Shown: positions 52,007 through 60,824, counted from the first letter of the stretch. The stretch is DNA of 64,000 nt from DYRG01 sp041161065 (GCA_041161065.1 JBEAVE010000009.1:1-64000); one strand, 5' to 3'. Made by a program: numbers and translations. The notes: generated by a model from the letters alone, not told the origin.

Positions 52007-52717
52007 TCAAATAGATTTAATTGCGTAACCCAAATAGTTTGTCGACAAATCATCGGTCAAATGATATGTTTGAGAAAAAGGTTGATAGGTCATACCCTTC
52101 AAATGTTTTAAGGTCAAATCACTTTCTCGCAACCATTGTGCTAATTCTGCCGGCTTAATGAAATGCGCGTAATCGTGCGTTCCTTTAGGTAATAATTGGA
52201 GCAAATATTCCGCCCCTAAAATCGCCAATAAATACGATTTCCAATGACGATTAAGGGTTGAAAAAAACACGATTCCTCCCGATTTAACTAATTGACTACA
52301 AGCTAAAATAACCGACGCAGGATTTGGAACGTGTTCTAACATTTCCATACAAGTTACAATATCGTATTGTTGAGGATTTTCTTTAGCCCATTGCTCGGCA
52401 GTTGTTTGGTGATAATGGATTTGTAAATTAGACTCGTACAAATGCAATTTTGCAACCGTTAAAGCCGCGTCGCTCATATCAATTGCGGTTACATTTGCAC
52501 CCCGTTGCGCGAGCCCTTCGGATAAAATACCGCCCCCGCAACCTACATCAAGGACATTTTTTCCAGATAATGTAACATATTGATTTATATAATCTAAACG
52601 CAATGGATTAATATCATGAAGGGGTTTGCACTCTCCGTTGCGATCCCACCATCTTGCGGCTAATTGATTGAATTTATTGACTTCTCTGGGATCAATGTTT
52701 AAAGTCGTTGCGATCAT
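52007..52717 (-). CDS. ubiG: Ubiquinone biosynthesis O-methyltransferase
   Basis: The SAM-dependent methyltransferase for both O-methylations of ubiquinone. 236 residues with NKFNQLAARWWDRNGECKPLHDINPLRLDYI (positions about 52600-52690), the SAM motif VLDVGCGGGILSEGLA, EMLEHVPNPASV and KGTHDYAHFIKPAEL, all classical UbiG landmarks. It is convergent with nuoN and divergent from the haemerythrin gene. Confidence 0.95.
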   Translation of the reverse strand: MIATTLNIDPREVNKFNQLAARWWDRNGECKPLHDINPLRLDYINQYVTLSGKNVLDVGCGGGILSEGLAQRGANVTAIDMSDAALTVAKLHLYESNLQIHYHQTTAEQWAKENPQQYDIVTCMEMLEHVPNPASVILACSQLVKSGGIVFFSTLNRHWKSYLLAILGAEYLLQLLPKGTHDYAHFIKPAELAQWLRESDLTLKHLKGMTYQPFSQTYHLTDDLSTNYLGYAIKSI

Positions 52718-52799
52718 GTGGGTTTTTCCTCCATTTGACAGGCATTTGTGTTAAGATTTGCTACAAACCAGTTTCATTATAAACTAAAGGAGTTATAAA

Positions 52800-53210
52800 A
52801 TGGCGTTTTTTGAATGGGATAATGCGTTAGATGTTGGCGTAAATGCAATGAATGAACAACATAAAATACTTATTAACATGATGGATAAACTTTATACCGC
52901 TAGCAATGCAAATTCAACAAAACAACAACTTATTGAACATATCGAGGAATTGTTCGCGTTTGTTATTAAGCATTTTAAGGAAGAAGAAGCCTTTATGGCA
53001 TCTATTCATTTCCCTAATTTAGAAGCACACAAAATATTACATCAAAACTTACTAAATGATTTGAAAAAGTTAGGCGATGATTTTAAACAAAGTAACGATG
53101 AAAAAATTAGTAGTGAATTTGTAATTTTTCTCAAATTTTGGCTTTCTACCCACATTATGGGCATCGATAACAAATACGGTGTTTATGCAAAACAAACGGG
53201 CGCGCTATAA
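52800..53210 (+). CDS. Bacteriohaemerythrin
   Basis: A 136-residue O2-binding di-iron four-helix bundle. All metal ligands are visible in the canonical spacing: H21 (NEQHK), H58 and E62 (KHFKEEE), H77 and H81 (AHKILHQ), H118 and D123 (HIMGID). It probably buffers or senses oxygen, useful for a microaerobic sulfur oxidiser. The SD AAGGAG lies eight bases before the ATG. The ModE-like gene begins three bases after its stop. Confidence 0.93.
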   Translation: MAFFEWDNALDVGVNAMNEQHKILINMMDKLYTASNANSTKQQLIEHIEELFAFVIKHFKEEEAFMASIHFPNLEAHKILHQNLLNDLKKLGDDFKQSNDEKISSEFVIFLKFWLSTHIMGIDNKYGVYAKQTGAL

Positions 53211-53213
53211 CAA

Positions 53214-53564
53214 ATGACTGTTAGAAAAACAATTATGATTCGTCCGCGAGTTTATATTGGTGAGAATCTTTCTATTGGTCCGGGTAAAATAGATTTGTTA
53301 AGAGAAATAGAAAAAAGCCAATCAATTACCGCCGCCGCCCGCGCAATGAATATGCCTTATAAACGCGCCCGATTTCTTTTAGAATCGCTTAATCAAGGGT
53401 TTGGTCACCCCGTCGTGGAAACGATTACGGGCGGCAAAAACGGCGGCGGCGCAACCCTTACCGCGCTCGGACAAAACATTGTAAAACACTATTTGACGCT
53501 TGAAACCTGCCTGAACAGTGCTTGCCACGCTCAACTCGACGCTTTGCACAACTTAGCCAACTAA
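53214..53564 (+). CDS. ModE-type HTH regulator (DNA-binding domain only)
   Basis: 116 residues matching the N-terminal winged-helix half of ModE: GPGKIDLLREIEKSQSITAAARAMNMPYKRARFLLESLN and GGKNGGGATLTALGQNIVKHYL (positions about 53280-53490). The C-terminal molybdate-binding Mop/TOBE domains of full ModE (about 260 residues) are absent, so sensing must occur another way, or the protein responds differently. It stands immediately before modABC, which a ModE protein would repress. ATG at 53214 or 53235; no clear SD for either. Confidence 0.8.
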   Translation: MTVRKTIMIRPRVYIGENLSIGPGKIDLLREIEKSQSITAAARAMNMPYKRARFLLESLNQGFGHPVVETITGGKNGGGATLTALGQNIVKHYLTLETCLNSACHAQLDALHNLAN

Positions 53565-53568
53565 TTTC

Positions 53569-53597
53569 TTGACACTGTTAGGGGATTGTTTTAGACT
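53569..53597 (+). promoter_or_regulatory. Sigma-70 promoter of modABC (putative)
   Basis: A perfect -35 TTGACA (53569-53574), a 17-base spacer, then TAGACT (53592-53597) as -10 with four of six consensus bases. It starts five bases after the ModE-like gene ends. The predicted transcription start near 53604 falls inside the palindrome at 53599-53624. Confidence 0.65.
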
Positions 53598-53598
53598 T

Positions 53599-53624
53599 TC
53601 GTTAGGTATTTTTTAGCCTAACGA
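53599..53624 (+). promoter_or_regulatory. ModE-operator-like palindrome
   Basis: Arms TCGTTAGG (53599-53606) and CCTAACGA (53617-53624) are perfect inverted repeats 10 bases apart. E. coli ModE sites have arms beginning with TCGCTATATA or ending with TATAACGA at similar spacing, so the outer bases agree. It overlaps the predicted modA transcription start, a placement suited to repression. Confidence 0.6.
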
Positions 53625-53755
53625 TATTTTGCTTTATCTATCAAATAGATAGATGTGATTATGAAAATCAAAGCATCAAATGTCATGATTGGAGTTGATG
53701 ATTGATATTTACCATGCCCTATTTCAAAAATAGGACTTTTATTAGGAGATAAACA

Positions 53756-54478
53756 ATGAAAAAGCTATTTTTTATAGCGTTACTGTCTTTAATAAACACT
53801 TATGTAAATGCAGAAGAAATTTACATTGCTGTGGCTTCAAATTTTACTGCAACTTCTAAAGCAATTATAGAGGAATTTGAGAAAACAACAGGTCATAAAG
53901 TTAAATTAAGTTTTGGTTCAACAGGTAAATTCTACGCACAAATTATTAATGGAGCACCTTTTCAGATTTTTCTCGCTGCTGATGATAAACATCCTCAAAA
54001 ATTAGCACAAAATGGTTATGGCGTTCCAGAAACGCTTTTTACCTATGCAACGGGCAAATTAGTTTTATGGAGTTTGAAAGAAAATCCAGAGCAACAATTC
54101 AAAAAGCTAACCTTTAGAAAACTTGCGATTGCAAACCCTGAAACTGCACCCTATGGAACAGCCGCCGTTGAAGCCTTAAAAGCAATGAAATTGTGGGAAC
54201 AAGTTGAAAGCAAAATTGTTAAAGGTGACAATATTTCACAAACTCAACAATTTGTTTCAACAGGCAACGCAGAAATTGGTTTCATTGCACTAGCACAAGC
54301 AATGCAAGAAGGGTATTTTTGGGAAATCCCTCAAGAACTCTATTCTCCGCTTCACCAACAAGCTATTTTGCTCAAAAAAGGTGCTCAAAATACTGCCGCT
54401 AAAGCCTTTTTAGATTTCCTTAAAACTCCCACTGCAATCGCTTTAATTACTAAAGCTGGCTATTCCTTAGAACCTTAG
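53756..54478 (+). CDS. modA: Molybdate ABC transporter, periplasmic binding protein
   Basis: 240 residues with a Sec signal peptide (to about NAEEIYIAVA). ASNFTATSKAIIEEFEKTTG, SFGSTGKFYAQIINGAPFQIFLAAD and TGNAEIGFIALAQAM match ModA; the oxyanion-contact Ser residues lie in the first two. SD TTAGGAGATAAACA. Downstream is a hairpin before modB that may reduce transcription of the later genes. Confidence 0.93.
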   Translation: MKKLFFIALLSLINTYVNAEEIYIAVASNFTATSKAIIEEFEKTTGHKVKLSFGSTGKFYAQIINGAPFQIFLAADDKHPQKLAQNGYGVPETLFTYATGKLVLWSLKENPEQQFKKLTFRKLAIANPETAPYGTAAVEALKAMKLWEQVESKIVKGDNISQTQQFVSTGNAEIGFIALAQAMQEGYFWEIPQELYSPLHQQAILLKKGAQNTAAKAFLDFLKTPTAIALITKAGYSLEP

Positions 54479-54488
54479 TTATTTTATA

Positions 54489-54528
54489 AATAGCAATTGC
54501 TGGTTTTAGCAGTTGCTATTCTTTTATT
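54489..54528 (+). terminator. Terminator-like hairpin between modA and modB
   Basis: AATAGCAATTGCT (54489-54501) pairs with AGCAGTTGCTATT (54508-54520), one G-U, six-base loop, then CTTTTATT. This is a good intrinsic terminator inside an operon, 10 bases after the modA stop. Partial read-through would give more ModA than ModBC. Confidence 0.75.
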
Positions 54529-54543
54529 CAAAGGTCAAATTTA

Positions 54544-55203
54544 ATGCTAGAAATTATTATTTTAACGATCAAATTGGCAACGATAACAACCTTGGTTTTA
54601 TTGTTGATTGGAACTCCCTTAGCTTGGTGGTTAGCACGTTCTAAACGCTGGTGGAAAGAAATTATTGCAAGTATGGTAACTTTACCTTTAGTTTTACCAC
54701 CCACTGTTTTAGGATTTTATTTGCTCATTACATTAAGCCCTAATCATTTTATAGGAAAATTATTTGTAGATGTATTTGGTTATGCGCTGCCTTTTACTTT
54801 CACAGGATTAGTGCTGGGATCAGTGATTTACTCATTACCTTTTATGGTTCAACCGTTAAGAGATTCCTTTGAAAGTATGGGAAAACGCCCGTTAGAAGTG
54901 GCTGCAACTTTGAGAGCATCGCCAATAGATACTTTCATTTCAGTTGTTATCCCAATGGCGCGTTCTGGGCTTTTAACAGGTTGTGTTTTAACCTTTGCAC
55001 ATACGGTAGGAGAATTTGGTGCAATTCTTATGATTGGCGGCAATATTCCTAATGAAACAAGAGTGCTTTCAATTGCGATTTATGATTATGTAGAAAGTTT
55101 GCAATGGGAACAGGCGCATTGGTTATCGGGTGGAATGTTAGTTTTCTCATTTTTAGTGATTGTTATTATGCGATTAGTAGAGCAGCGTTTTCGTTATGAT
55201 TGA
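54544..55203 (+). CDS. modB: Molybdate ABC transporter, permease
   Basis: 219 residues with about five transmembrane helices. The coupling EAA loop reads EVAATLRASPIDTFISVVIP, and HTVGEFGAILMIGGNIPNETRV is typical of ModB. LPLVLPPTVLGFYLL is another marker. modC overlaps by eight bases, so translation is coupled. Confidence 0.94.
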   Translation: MLEIIILTIKLATITTLVLLLIGTPLAWWLARSKRWWKEIIASMVTLPLVLPPTVLGFYLLITLSPNHFIGKLFVDVFGYALPFTFTGLVLGSVIYSLPFMVQPLRDSFESMGKRPLEVAATLRASPIDTFISVVIPMARSGLLTGCVLTFAHTVGEFGAILMIGGNIPNETRVLSIAIYDYVESLQWEQAHWLSGGMLVFSFLVIVIMRLVEQRFRYD

Positions 55204-56254
55204 AGCGCGATTTTATGGGCAATTAGGGCATTTCAAATTAGATGTTGAATTTCAAACACCCGCAAAAGGAATTATTGCGTTATTTGGGGTTTCTGGCTGT
55301 GGAAAAACATCGGTTTTAAGATGTATGGCGGGATTGCAACGTTTAGACGGTTTGTTGCGTATTGAAAATGATATTTGGCAAGATCAAAAAACATTTCTTC
55401 CAACCTATCGCCGTCCTTTGGGCTATGTATTTCAAGAAGCGAGTTTGTTTCCGCATTTGTCGGTTAAAGAAAACTTACAATTTGGTGCAAAGCGTTGTGC
55501 TCACATATCGACCATTAAATTTGAAGAAATTATTGATTTGTTGGGAATAGAGAAACTTTTAGAGCGTCGACCAAACAAATTATCGGGAGGAGAACGTCAA
55601 AGAATAGCGATTGGACGTGCGTTATTATCGTCGCCGCGTTTGTTGTTAATGGACGAGCCTTTGTCGGCATTGGATCGTGATAACAAAAATGACATTATTC
55701 CTTATTTAGATCGATTGCATCAAACGTTAAATATTCCTATCTTTTATGTGACGCATGATGTATTTGAAGTTGAACGACTGGCGGATTATTTGATTTTATT
55801 GGAAGAAGGAAAAATTAAAGAAATCGGTGAATTAAAGGATTTGGCTGCACGTTTAGATTTGCCACTCGCCAAAGCAAGTGATGCCGCAACGGTATTTGAA
55901 GCAAAGGCTCTTCAATATGATGAACAGTATGAATTAACTTTAGTAGAAATTGCAGGAGGAACATTGTGGCTGCCCAGCAAAATTCCTCAAAATAATCAAA
56001 TAAGAATCCGCATTTTAGCGCAAGATGTCAGCCTTGCAAAATTTAGAGCAGATGCGAGTTCAATTTTGAATGTTTTACCCGTAACAGTTGAAAACTTTGC
56101 ACATCTAAATGCGGCGAAAATAAATGTAGTGTTAAGGTTAGAAAATAATGGGGAGCAACTATTAGCCAGAATTACTCGAAAATCATGGGATCATTTGGAA
56201 TTAAAAATCGGTACGTCATTGTTTGCACAGGTAAAAAGTGTCGCTTTAATTTGA
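55196..56254 (+). CDS. modC: Molybdate ABC transporter, ATPase
   Basis: 352 residues: Walker A GVSGCGKT (31-38), Q-loop GYVFQEASLFPHLSVKENL, signature LSGGERQRIAIGRALL, Walker B LLLMDEPLSALD, then a C-terminal TOBE/Mop domain (about 285-352) as in ModC. Tail-to-tail with speA, five bases apart. Confidence 0.95.
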   Translation: MIEARFYGQLGHFKLDVEFQTPAKGIIALFGVSGCGKTSVLRCMAGLQRLDGLLRIENDIWQDQKTFLPTYRRPLGYVFQEASLFPHLSVKENLQFGAKRCAHISTIKFEEIIDLLGIEKLLERRPNKLSGGERQRIAIGRALLSSPRLLLMDEPLSALDRDNKNDIIPYLDRLHQTLNIPIFYVTHDVFEVERLADYLILLEEGKIKEIGELKDLAARLDLPLAKASDAATVFEAKALQYDEQYELTLVEIAGGTLWLPSKIPQNNQIRIRILAQDVSLAKFRADASSILNVLPVTVENFAHLNAAKINVVLRLENNGEQLLARITRKSWDHLELKIGTSLFAQVKSVALI

Positions 56255-56259
56255 AATTA

Positions 56260-58119
56260 TTATTCTAAATAAGTGTAGCCTTGCAACCCTTCTTCGAGTT
56301 CTAAAAAATAGCTTTCGCGGCGGCGTTGGTCTATTTCTGCACAGGCTAATTTTAATCGATAATGTTCTCTAAATTGTGCCATATCAAAATGGACATATTT
56401 CAACATTTCTTCAACCGTATCGCCGATTTCAGGTTCAACCAATTCATAACCTGTTTCTGTCAATTGCACATTAACCGCGTGCGTATCACCAAACAAATTG
56501 TGCATATCACCTAAGATTTCTTGATATGCTCCGACTAAGAAAATCCCGAGCAAATAAGGTTCATTTTTCTTTATTTCATGCACAAGCAAACTGGTTTCAA
56601 CGCCGTCTGTTTCGATATAACGTTTAACCTGTCCATCAGAATCACAAGTCAAATCCTGAATGGTGGCGCGACGGGTGGGTTTTTCATTTAATCGGTGGAG
56701 AGGAACGATGGGGAACAACTGATCAATACCCCACGCATCGGGAATTGATTGGAAAAGTGAGAAATTACAGAAATATTTATCGGCTAATTTTTCATTAAGT
56801 TCCTCTAAAATATCTCGATGATGGCGAGAGGAAAGTTGTAAAGTGTTTCTCACTTGTCGACAAATCGCAAAGTAGAGCTGTTCAGCCCGCGCGCGCTGTT
56901 GCAAATCAAATAATCCGTGTGCGAACAAATCTTGTGCTTCACTCAATCCCTGCACCGCTTCGTGATAAATTTCTGCGATGGCACGATGTTGATTGTGTTG
57001 TAAGCTATCCCAAAGTGTTTGAATTATTTGATGTTCTTGGAGAGTTGCGGGTGAAGGCATTTGTTCACCTTCGGCGTATTCCACATCAGTAACGTGGGTA
57101 ATTAACACTGCGTGATGGGCGGTTAAAGCGCGCCCCGATTCCGAAATTAAGTGTGGAAACGGGAGGTTATATTGACGGCAAATGGTTGAAAAACCCTGCA
57201 CAACGTTATTGGCATATTCCTGCAAACTGTAGTTGATTGAGCACTCATTGCGCGATTGCGAGCCATCGTAATCGATACCCAATCCCCCGCCCACATCGGC
57301 GTACACAATTGGCGCACCTAATTGATATAATTGAAAATAATAGCGGGCGGCTTCTCCGATTGCGCGTTGAATATCACGAATATTTCCAACTTGCGATCCG
57401 ATGTGAAAGTGCATTAAATGCAGGCAATCGAGCAAGTGGGCTTGTTTTAATTGTTCAATAACTTCAATAACTTGCGAACTCGACAAACCGAATTTAGCCT
57501 TTTCGCCGCCGGTATTTTGCCATTTTCCCGCACCGATGCTCGCCAACCGCACCCGCACGCCCAATCGTGGTCGAATGCCCAATTGAGTGCTTTCGTCGAT
57601 GATTAATTTCAATTCCGCCGCTTTTTCGACCACCAAATGCACTCTTAATCCGCAGGCTTGTCCGATCAACGCTAACCGTATGAATTCTCGATCTTTATAG
57701 CCATTACAAATCACCAATCCATTGGGCGGCGATAAAGCCAATACCGCCAATAATTCCGGTTTGCTCCCCGCTTCTAATCCGACTTCGCCCTTTAATATTT
57801 CTTGAACCACATGACGTTGTTGATTAACTTTTATCGGATAAACAGCGGTGTAAGTCGCTGAATAATCATTGTTTTTCATTGCAACTTGAAACGCATTGCA
57901 CAAACTTTCAACTCGATGATGCAAGATGTCATTAAATCGCACCAAAATTGGCAACGCCCATTGTTTATTTAATTGCTGCGCTAATGCAAACAAATCAATT
58001 TTTTGAGCATTTTCCTTTGGACAAGCAAACAAATGACCATTTTCTCCGATTTCAAAATAGCCATTACTCCATTGAGGAATGTTATAAAGCATTTGCGCTT
58101 GTTCAATTGTCCAATTCAT
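56260..58119 (-). CDS. speA: Biosynthetic arginine decarboxylase
   Basis: The PLP-dependent first step from arginine to putrescine via agmatine. 619 residues: the PLP Lys in YTAVYPIKVNQQ, GLEAGSKPEL, FHIGSQVGNIRDIQ, DVGGGLGIDYDGS and SESGRALTAHH. Length and motifs match SpeA. speB is not adjacent. The DUF3365 gene lies upstream on the same strand with a 69-base gap. Confidence 0.95.
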   Translation of the reverse strand: MNWTIEQAQMLYNIPQWSNGYFEIGENGHLFACPKENAQKIDLFALAQQLNKQWALPILVRFNDILHHRVESLCNAFQVAMKNNDYSATYTAVYPIKVNQQRHVVQEILKGEVGLEAGSKPELLAVLALSPPNGLVICNGYKDREFIRLALIGQACGLRVHLVVEKAAELKLIIDESTQLGIRPRLGVRVRLASIGAGKWQNTGGEKAKFGLSSSQVIEVIEQLKQAHLLDCLHLMHFHIGSQVGNIRDIQRAIGEAARYYFQLYQLGAPIVYADVGGGLGIDYDGSQSRNECSINYSLQEYANNVVQGFSTICRQYNLPFPHLISESGRALTAHHAVLITHVTDVEYAEGEQMPSPATLQEHQIIQTLWDSLQHNQHRAIAEIYHEAVQGLSEAQDLFAHGLFDLQQRARAEQLYFAICRQVRNTLQLSSRHHRDILEELNEKLADKYFCNFSLFQSIPDAWGIDQLFPIVPLHRLNEKPTRRATIQDLTCDSDGQVKRYIETDGVETSLLVHEIKKNEPYLLGIFLVGAYQEILGDMHNLFGDTHAVNVQLTETGYELVEPEIGDTVEEMLKYVHFDMAQFREHYRLKLACAEIDQRRRESYFLELEEGLQGYTYLE

Positions 58120-58188
58120 TTGTAAATGTCCTTTTTCATTTAATAGATTTTTATTTGAACTGGGGAGAAATCCCCAGCTTGTTATGGA

Positions 58189-58959
58189 TTACTCAGAAAT
58201 CCCAACGGTGACACTAAATGCACCAATGACATCGTTGTTTTCCAAACCATCTTTCTCAAAACCTAACATATCTAATTCACCTTTGGGTTTGCCGTGACAA
58301 ACTAAACAAGGTTGCATTAAACGAACAGGTTCAAAATAACGATAAACGGCTTGTTTGCCCATTTGTGTGAAAGCCCCGTGCGGCGTATCGTCATAATTGG
58401 GGTCGGTGAATTTCACTAAAATATCTTTTTCCATTGCATCGGGGGCATTGGCGGGGTGGCGATAATGAATGGTAGGTTGTTTAGTCACAATGCCGGTACT
58501 TGTTTTCAAAATATCGCCGGTTTCTCTCGCCCAAGTTGCAGGCAAAAAGTTCTTCCATTTCACGCCTTTCAAATTCAAACGTTCTTGATTATTTGTAATA
58601 CTTTGTTTGCCCGCCGCGACCATTTTATCGATGACGAGTTGTTGTTGCGGTGTAAGATTAATTAAATCTTGAGCGAGTGATGCAAGCCATTGTTCTGCAA
58701 AATAATCTGCGGTAAATCCTTTATCGCCTAATTCAGGATCAGTTAATTTGCCCATGTGAGAAAAAATAATCAAGCGTCCTTTCGCTAAGGCTTGTGCAAT
58801 TAAACGGGCAGTTGCTTCCGCATCTGATTTGGGGACTTTCGTGATAAAAACGTATTCTGGATGTCCGCCTTTTGCGGCTGTTCCAATCTCTTCCTGCGCG
58901 TTCACACAAACGCTAAAAAGAACGCTAGAAATCCCGATCAACCAATGTACTTTCTTCAT
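58189..58959 (-). CDS. Periplasmic DUF3365 haem protein (Tll0287-like)
   Basis: 256 residues: a Sec signal (LIGISSVLFSVCVNA), a helical front part, then a PAS-like DUF3365 region with a single c-type haem site CLVCHG near residue 217 and a GAFSVTVGIS ending. Tll0287-like proteins bind haem c and are proposed redox or gas sensors. Here there is no kinase or other output domain, so it is a stand-alone periplasmic version. SD AGAGGATATTTTATA. Confidence 0.8.
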   Translation of the reverse strand: MKKVHWLIGISSVLFSVCVNAQEEIGTAAKGGHPEYVFITKVPKSDAEATARLIAQALAKGRLIIFSHMGKLTDPELGDKGFTADYFAEQWLASLAQDLINLTPQQQLVIDKMVAAGKQSITNNQERLNLKGVKWKNFLPATWARETGDILKTSTGIVTKQPTIHYRHPANAPDAMEKDILVKFTDPNYDDTPHGAFTQMGKQAVYRYFEPVRLMQPCLVCHGKPKGELDMLGFEKDGLENNDVIGAFSVTVGISE

Positions 58960-59055
58960 TATAAAATATCCTCTGTTTGGGGGTTAGTAAAAAAACAGCT
59001 TAATGTTTTTGGTATTGTTAAGAAATGATATTTATCAACGCGACAAATACTATCA

Positions 59056-60054
59056 TTAAGGAGAAATGTTTTCAAATGTTGCTAAAGCAGATAAACAATG
59101 TTGGAAATGGGTTTCTTCATTGCTGATGGGATAAGAAAGCGCGGGCAATTCTAATCCGTAATGCAATCCTTGATGATGGGCTTGGACAATCCAGTCGCAC
59201 AGTTGCGACAGCCCGCTGTCGAGATCGTTTAATGAGGTAACATCTTGTAAAGTAAAGATGTATTGTTGCGCGCCTTCATTGCCGCTAAATTGTTTGATTA
59301 AAAAACCTCGTTCGCGGGCGGCGGCTTTCCAGTCGATGTGGCGGGGTGAATCGCCGATGACATACGCTCGAAAGCCGCTAAAATCCTCGCCATCGCCATG
59401 CAAACTCGCGCTGCGTCCCTCACTCGACACCCCCTGCGGAAACGGCAACACATTCAACGGACGCGGATAAACCATCAATTGCGCGTCGGACAACGCCAAA
59501 TACGTCCACGCTCGAAACAATCCCAACGGAAAAGTGGTCGATAACGTAATGCGCGACAATTTTAAAATGCCCCGTTTGTTTGTTAAAACAGGTAAATCAA
59601 TCCGTTGCAATTGATCTTCGATAATGTCAAAGGTGGCAATCGAGGGCGGATTCTTCCCCAAATCAAACAAATCTCGAAAACGGGGGCGGGGGGGTTCGTT
59701 TTGAAAAATTTGCGCATGAATTGCCCAACGCGCGGCTTGTCCGTGATTATCGAACCACAGCGGAATGATTCCACGTTCGCCCGCAAACACCGCTTGACCC
59801 GCCGATGCCGAGATCGTTAAACCCACCAAATTATGATAAGTGTAAAATAAACCGACAAAACTTAACGCCACCAACAAAAACGCCAGCAAAAACCCCATGC
59901 TATTGCTGTATTGCATCGATCCTAAAACGACCGTCACGATAATTAAACCTAGCATTAAACCGTGTTGCGTGGGTAAAATATAGATGTTTTGGCGGCAAAG
60001 GCGGCAGCGGGAAACGGCTTGTTTGGGAAGGCGGGCATTAAAGTTGCTTGACAT
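59056..60054 (-). CDS. DUF58 domain-containing protein
   Basis: 332 residues. Two N-terminal transmembrane helices (about 32-75: GLMLGLIIVTVVLGSMQY and GFLLAFLLVALSFVGLFYTY) precede the DUF58 segment FSGFRAYVIGDSPRHIDWKAAARERGFLIKQF, present in full (positions about 59290-59390). DUF58 proteins are usually paired with a MoxR ATPase and VWA proteins in complex maturation; none is in the window on this side. SD not evident. Confidence 0.85.
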   Translation of the reverse strand: MSSNFNARLPKQAVSRCRLCRQNIYILPTQHGLMLGLIIVTVVLGSMQYSNSMGFLLAFLLVALSFVGLFYTYHNLVGLTISASAGQAVFAGERGIIPLWFDNHGQAARWAIHAQIFQNEPPRPRFRDLFDLGKNPPSIATFDIIEDQLQRIDLPVLTNKRGILKLSRITLSTTFPLGLFRAWTYLALSDAQLMVYPRPLNVLPFPQGVSSEGRSASLHGDGEDFSGFRAYVIGDSPRHIDWKAAARERGFLIKQFSGNEGAQQYIFTLQDVTSLNDLDSGLSQLCDWIVQAHHQGLHYGLELPALSYPISNEETHFQHCLSALATFENISP

Positions 60055-60170
60055 TTGAATCAGTTACATTTGCGGGTTTCATGCGCCAAGTATAGTCATT
60101 TGCTTGTACTATGTGAACGATGGCGTTAGACTTTAAAACCCGCACGCACTGAATAACATCAGGAAAGACC

Positions 60171-60431
60171 ATGAAAATGTATTATTTATTGGGAATCGGC
60201 ATGATTTTTCTTGGCAACGCCCATGCCGCTCAACCAACCGATATTAACTATTGCGCAAAAGGCAAAACCGCGCTCGGCACTGTTTATTCGACCTACACCG
60301 TGCGCTGTTCTGATGGCAAAAAGCGCGAAATTACCGCGTGGGATAACCGCAAAAAATGGTGCGTCGGCACATCAAGCAATTGCACCTCCGATCAATTAAA
60401 AACCGCCCAACACGCGTGCGGTAAAAAATAA
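60171..60431 (+). CDS. Small secreted Cys-rich protein, copy 1
   Basis: Not recognised as a named family. 86 residues with a signal peptide (MYYLLGIGMIFLGNAHA). The mature part follows CSDGKKREITAWDNRKKW, then CVGTSSNC, TSDQLKTAQHAC. Five Cys in the mature protein allow disulfides. It is followed after 34 bases by a homologue, so this is a tandem duplication. SD-like AGGAAAGACC. Confidence 0.65.
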   Translation: MKMYYLLGIGMIFLGNAHAAQPTDINYCAKGKTALGTVYSTYTVRCSDGKKREITAWDNRKKWCVGTSSNCTSDQLKTAQHACGKK

Positions 60432-60465
60432 ATCACTATTTCTTGGAGAAGAGAAGGTAACAACA

Positions 60466-60729
60466 ATGAAGAAAATGATAACTGTCGTAGGCATGGTTGG
60501 ATTATTGTGCAGTGCCTCGGTCTTCGCGGGCTCTCCCAAAGACATCAAATATGCCTCAAAAGAAAGCAACGTATTGGGCGGCGAGTACTACATTTACAAC
60601 GTGCTCTGCTCCGACGGCAAAACCCGTAAAATCTCCGCGTGGAATAAACGCAAAGAGTGGTGCGCGGGCACAAAACACAGCGGCTGCAGTAACGACCAGT
60701 TAAAAGCCGCCAAACAAGTTTGCGATTAA
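60466..60729 (+). CDS. Small secreted Cys-rich protein, copy 2
   Basis: An 87-residue homologue of the preceding gene with signal peptide MVGLLCSASVFA. The shared pattern is YxxKxxxxLGxxYxxYxVxC, SDGKxRxIxAW, RKxWCxGTxxxxC and DQLKxAxxxC. It has lost the first mature Cys of copy 1 (YCAKG becomes YASKE), leaving four. SD TTGGAGAAGAGAAGG. Function unknown. Confidence 0.65.
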   Translation: MKKMITVVGMVGLLCSASVFAGSPKDIKYASKESNVLGGEYYIYNVLCSDGKTRKISAWNKRKEWCAGTKHSGCSNDQLKAAKQVCD

Positions 60730-60783
60730 CCCGTTGCTTTGCATTTCTAACACAGCGCAAAATTTCCCTCTTTTCAAAAAACT

Positions 60784-60824
60784 CAACGTGACGGGCTATT
60801 TAGCCTTTAATGTTGGGCGTTTTT
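60784..60824 (+). terminator. Possible terminator after the Cys-rich pair
   Basis: CAACGT at 60784 and ATGTTG at about 60810 flank an inner GGCTA/TAGCC hairpin. GCGTTTTTC follows. The stem is interrupted, so this is only moderately supported. Confidence 0.4.

Noticed and set aside
52735..52763. Promoter of the bacteriohaemerythrin gene
   Set aside because: A TTGACA is present at 52735-52740 but no acceptable -10 hexamer stands at 16-18 bases from it.
53718..53745. Attenuator hairpin just before modA (CCTATTT/AAATAGG)
   Set aside because: The stem is only seven weak pairs and overlaps the SD region; a chance palindrome is likely in such AT-rich DNA.
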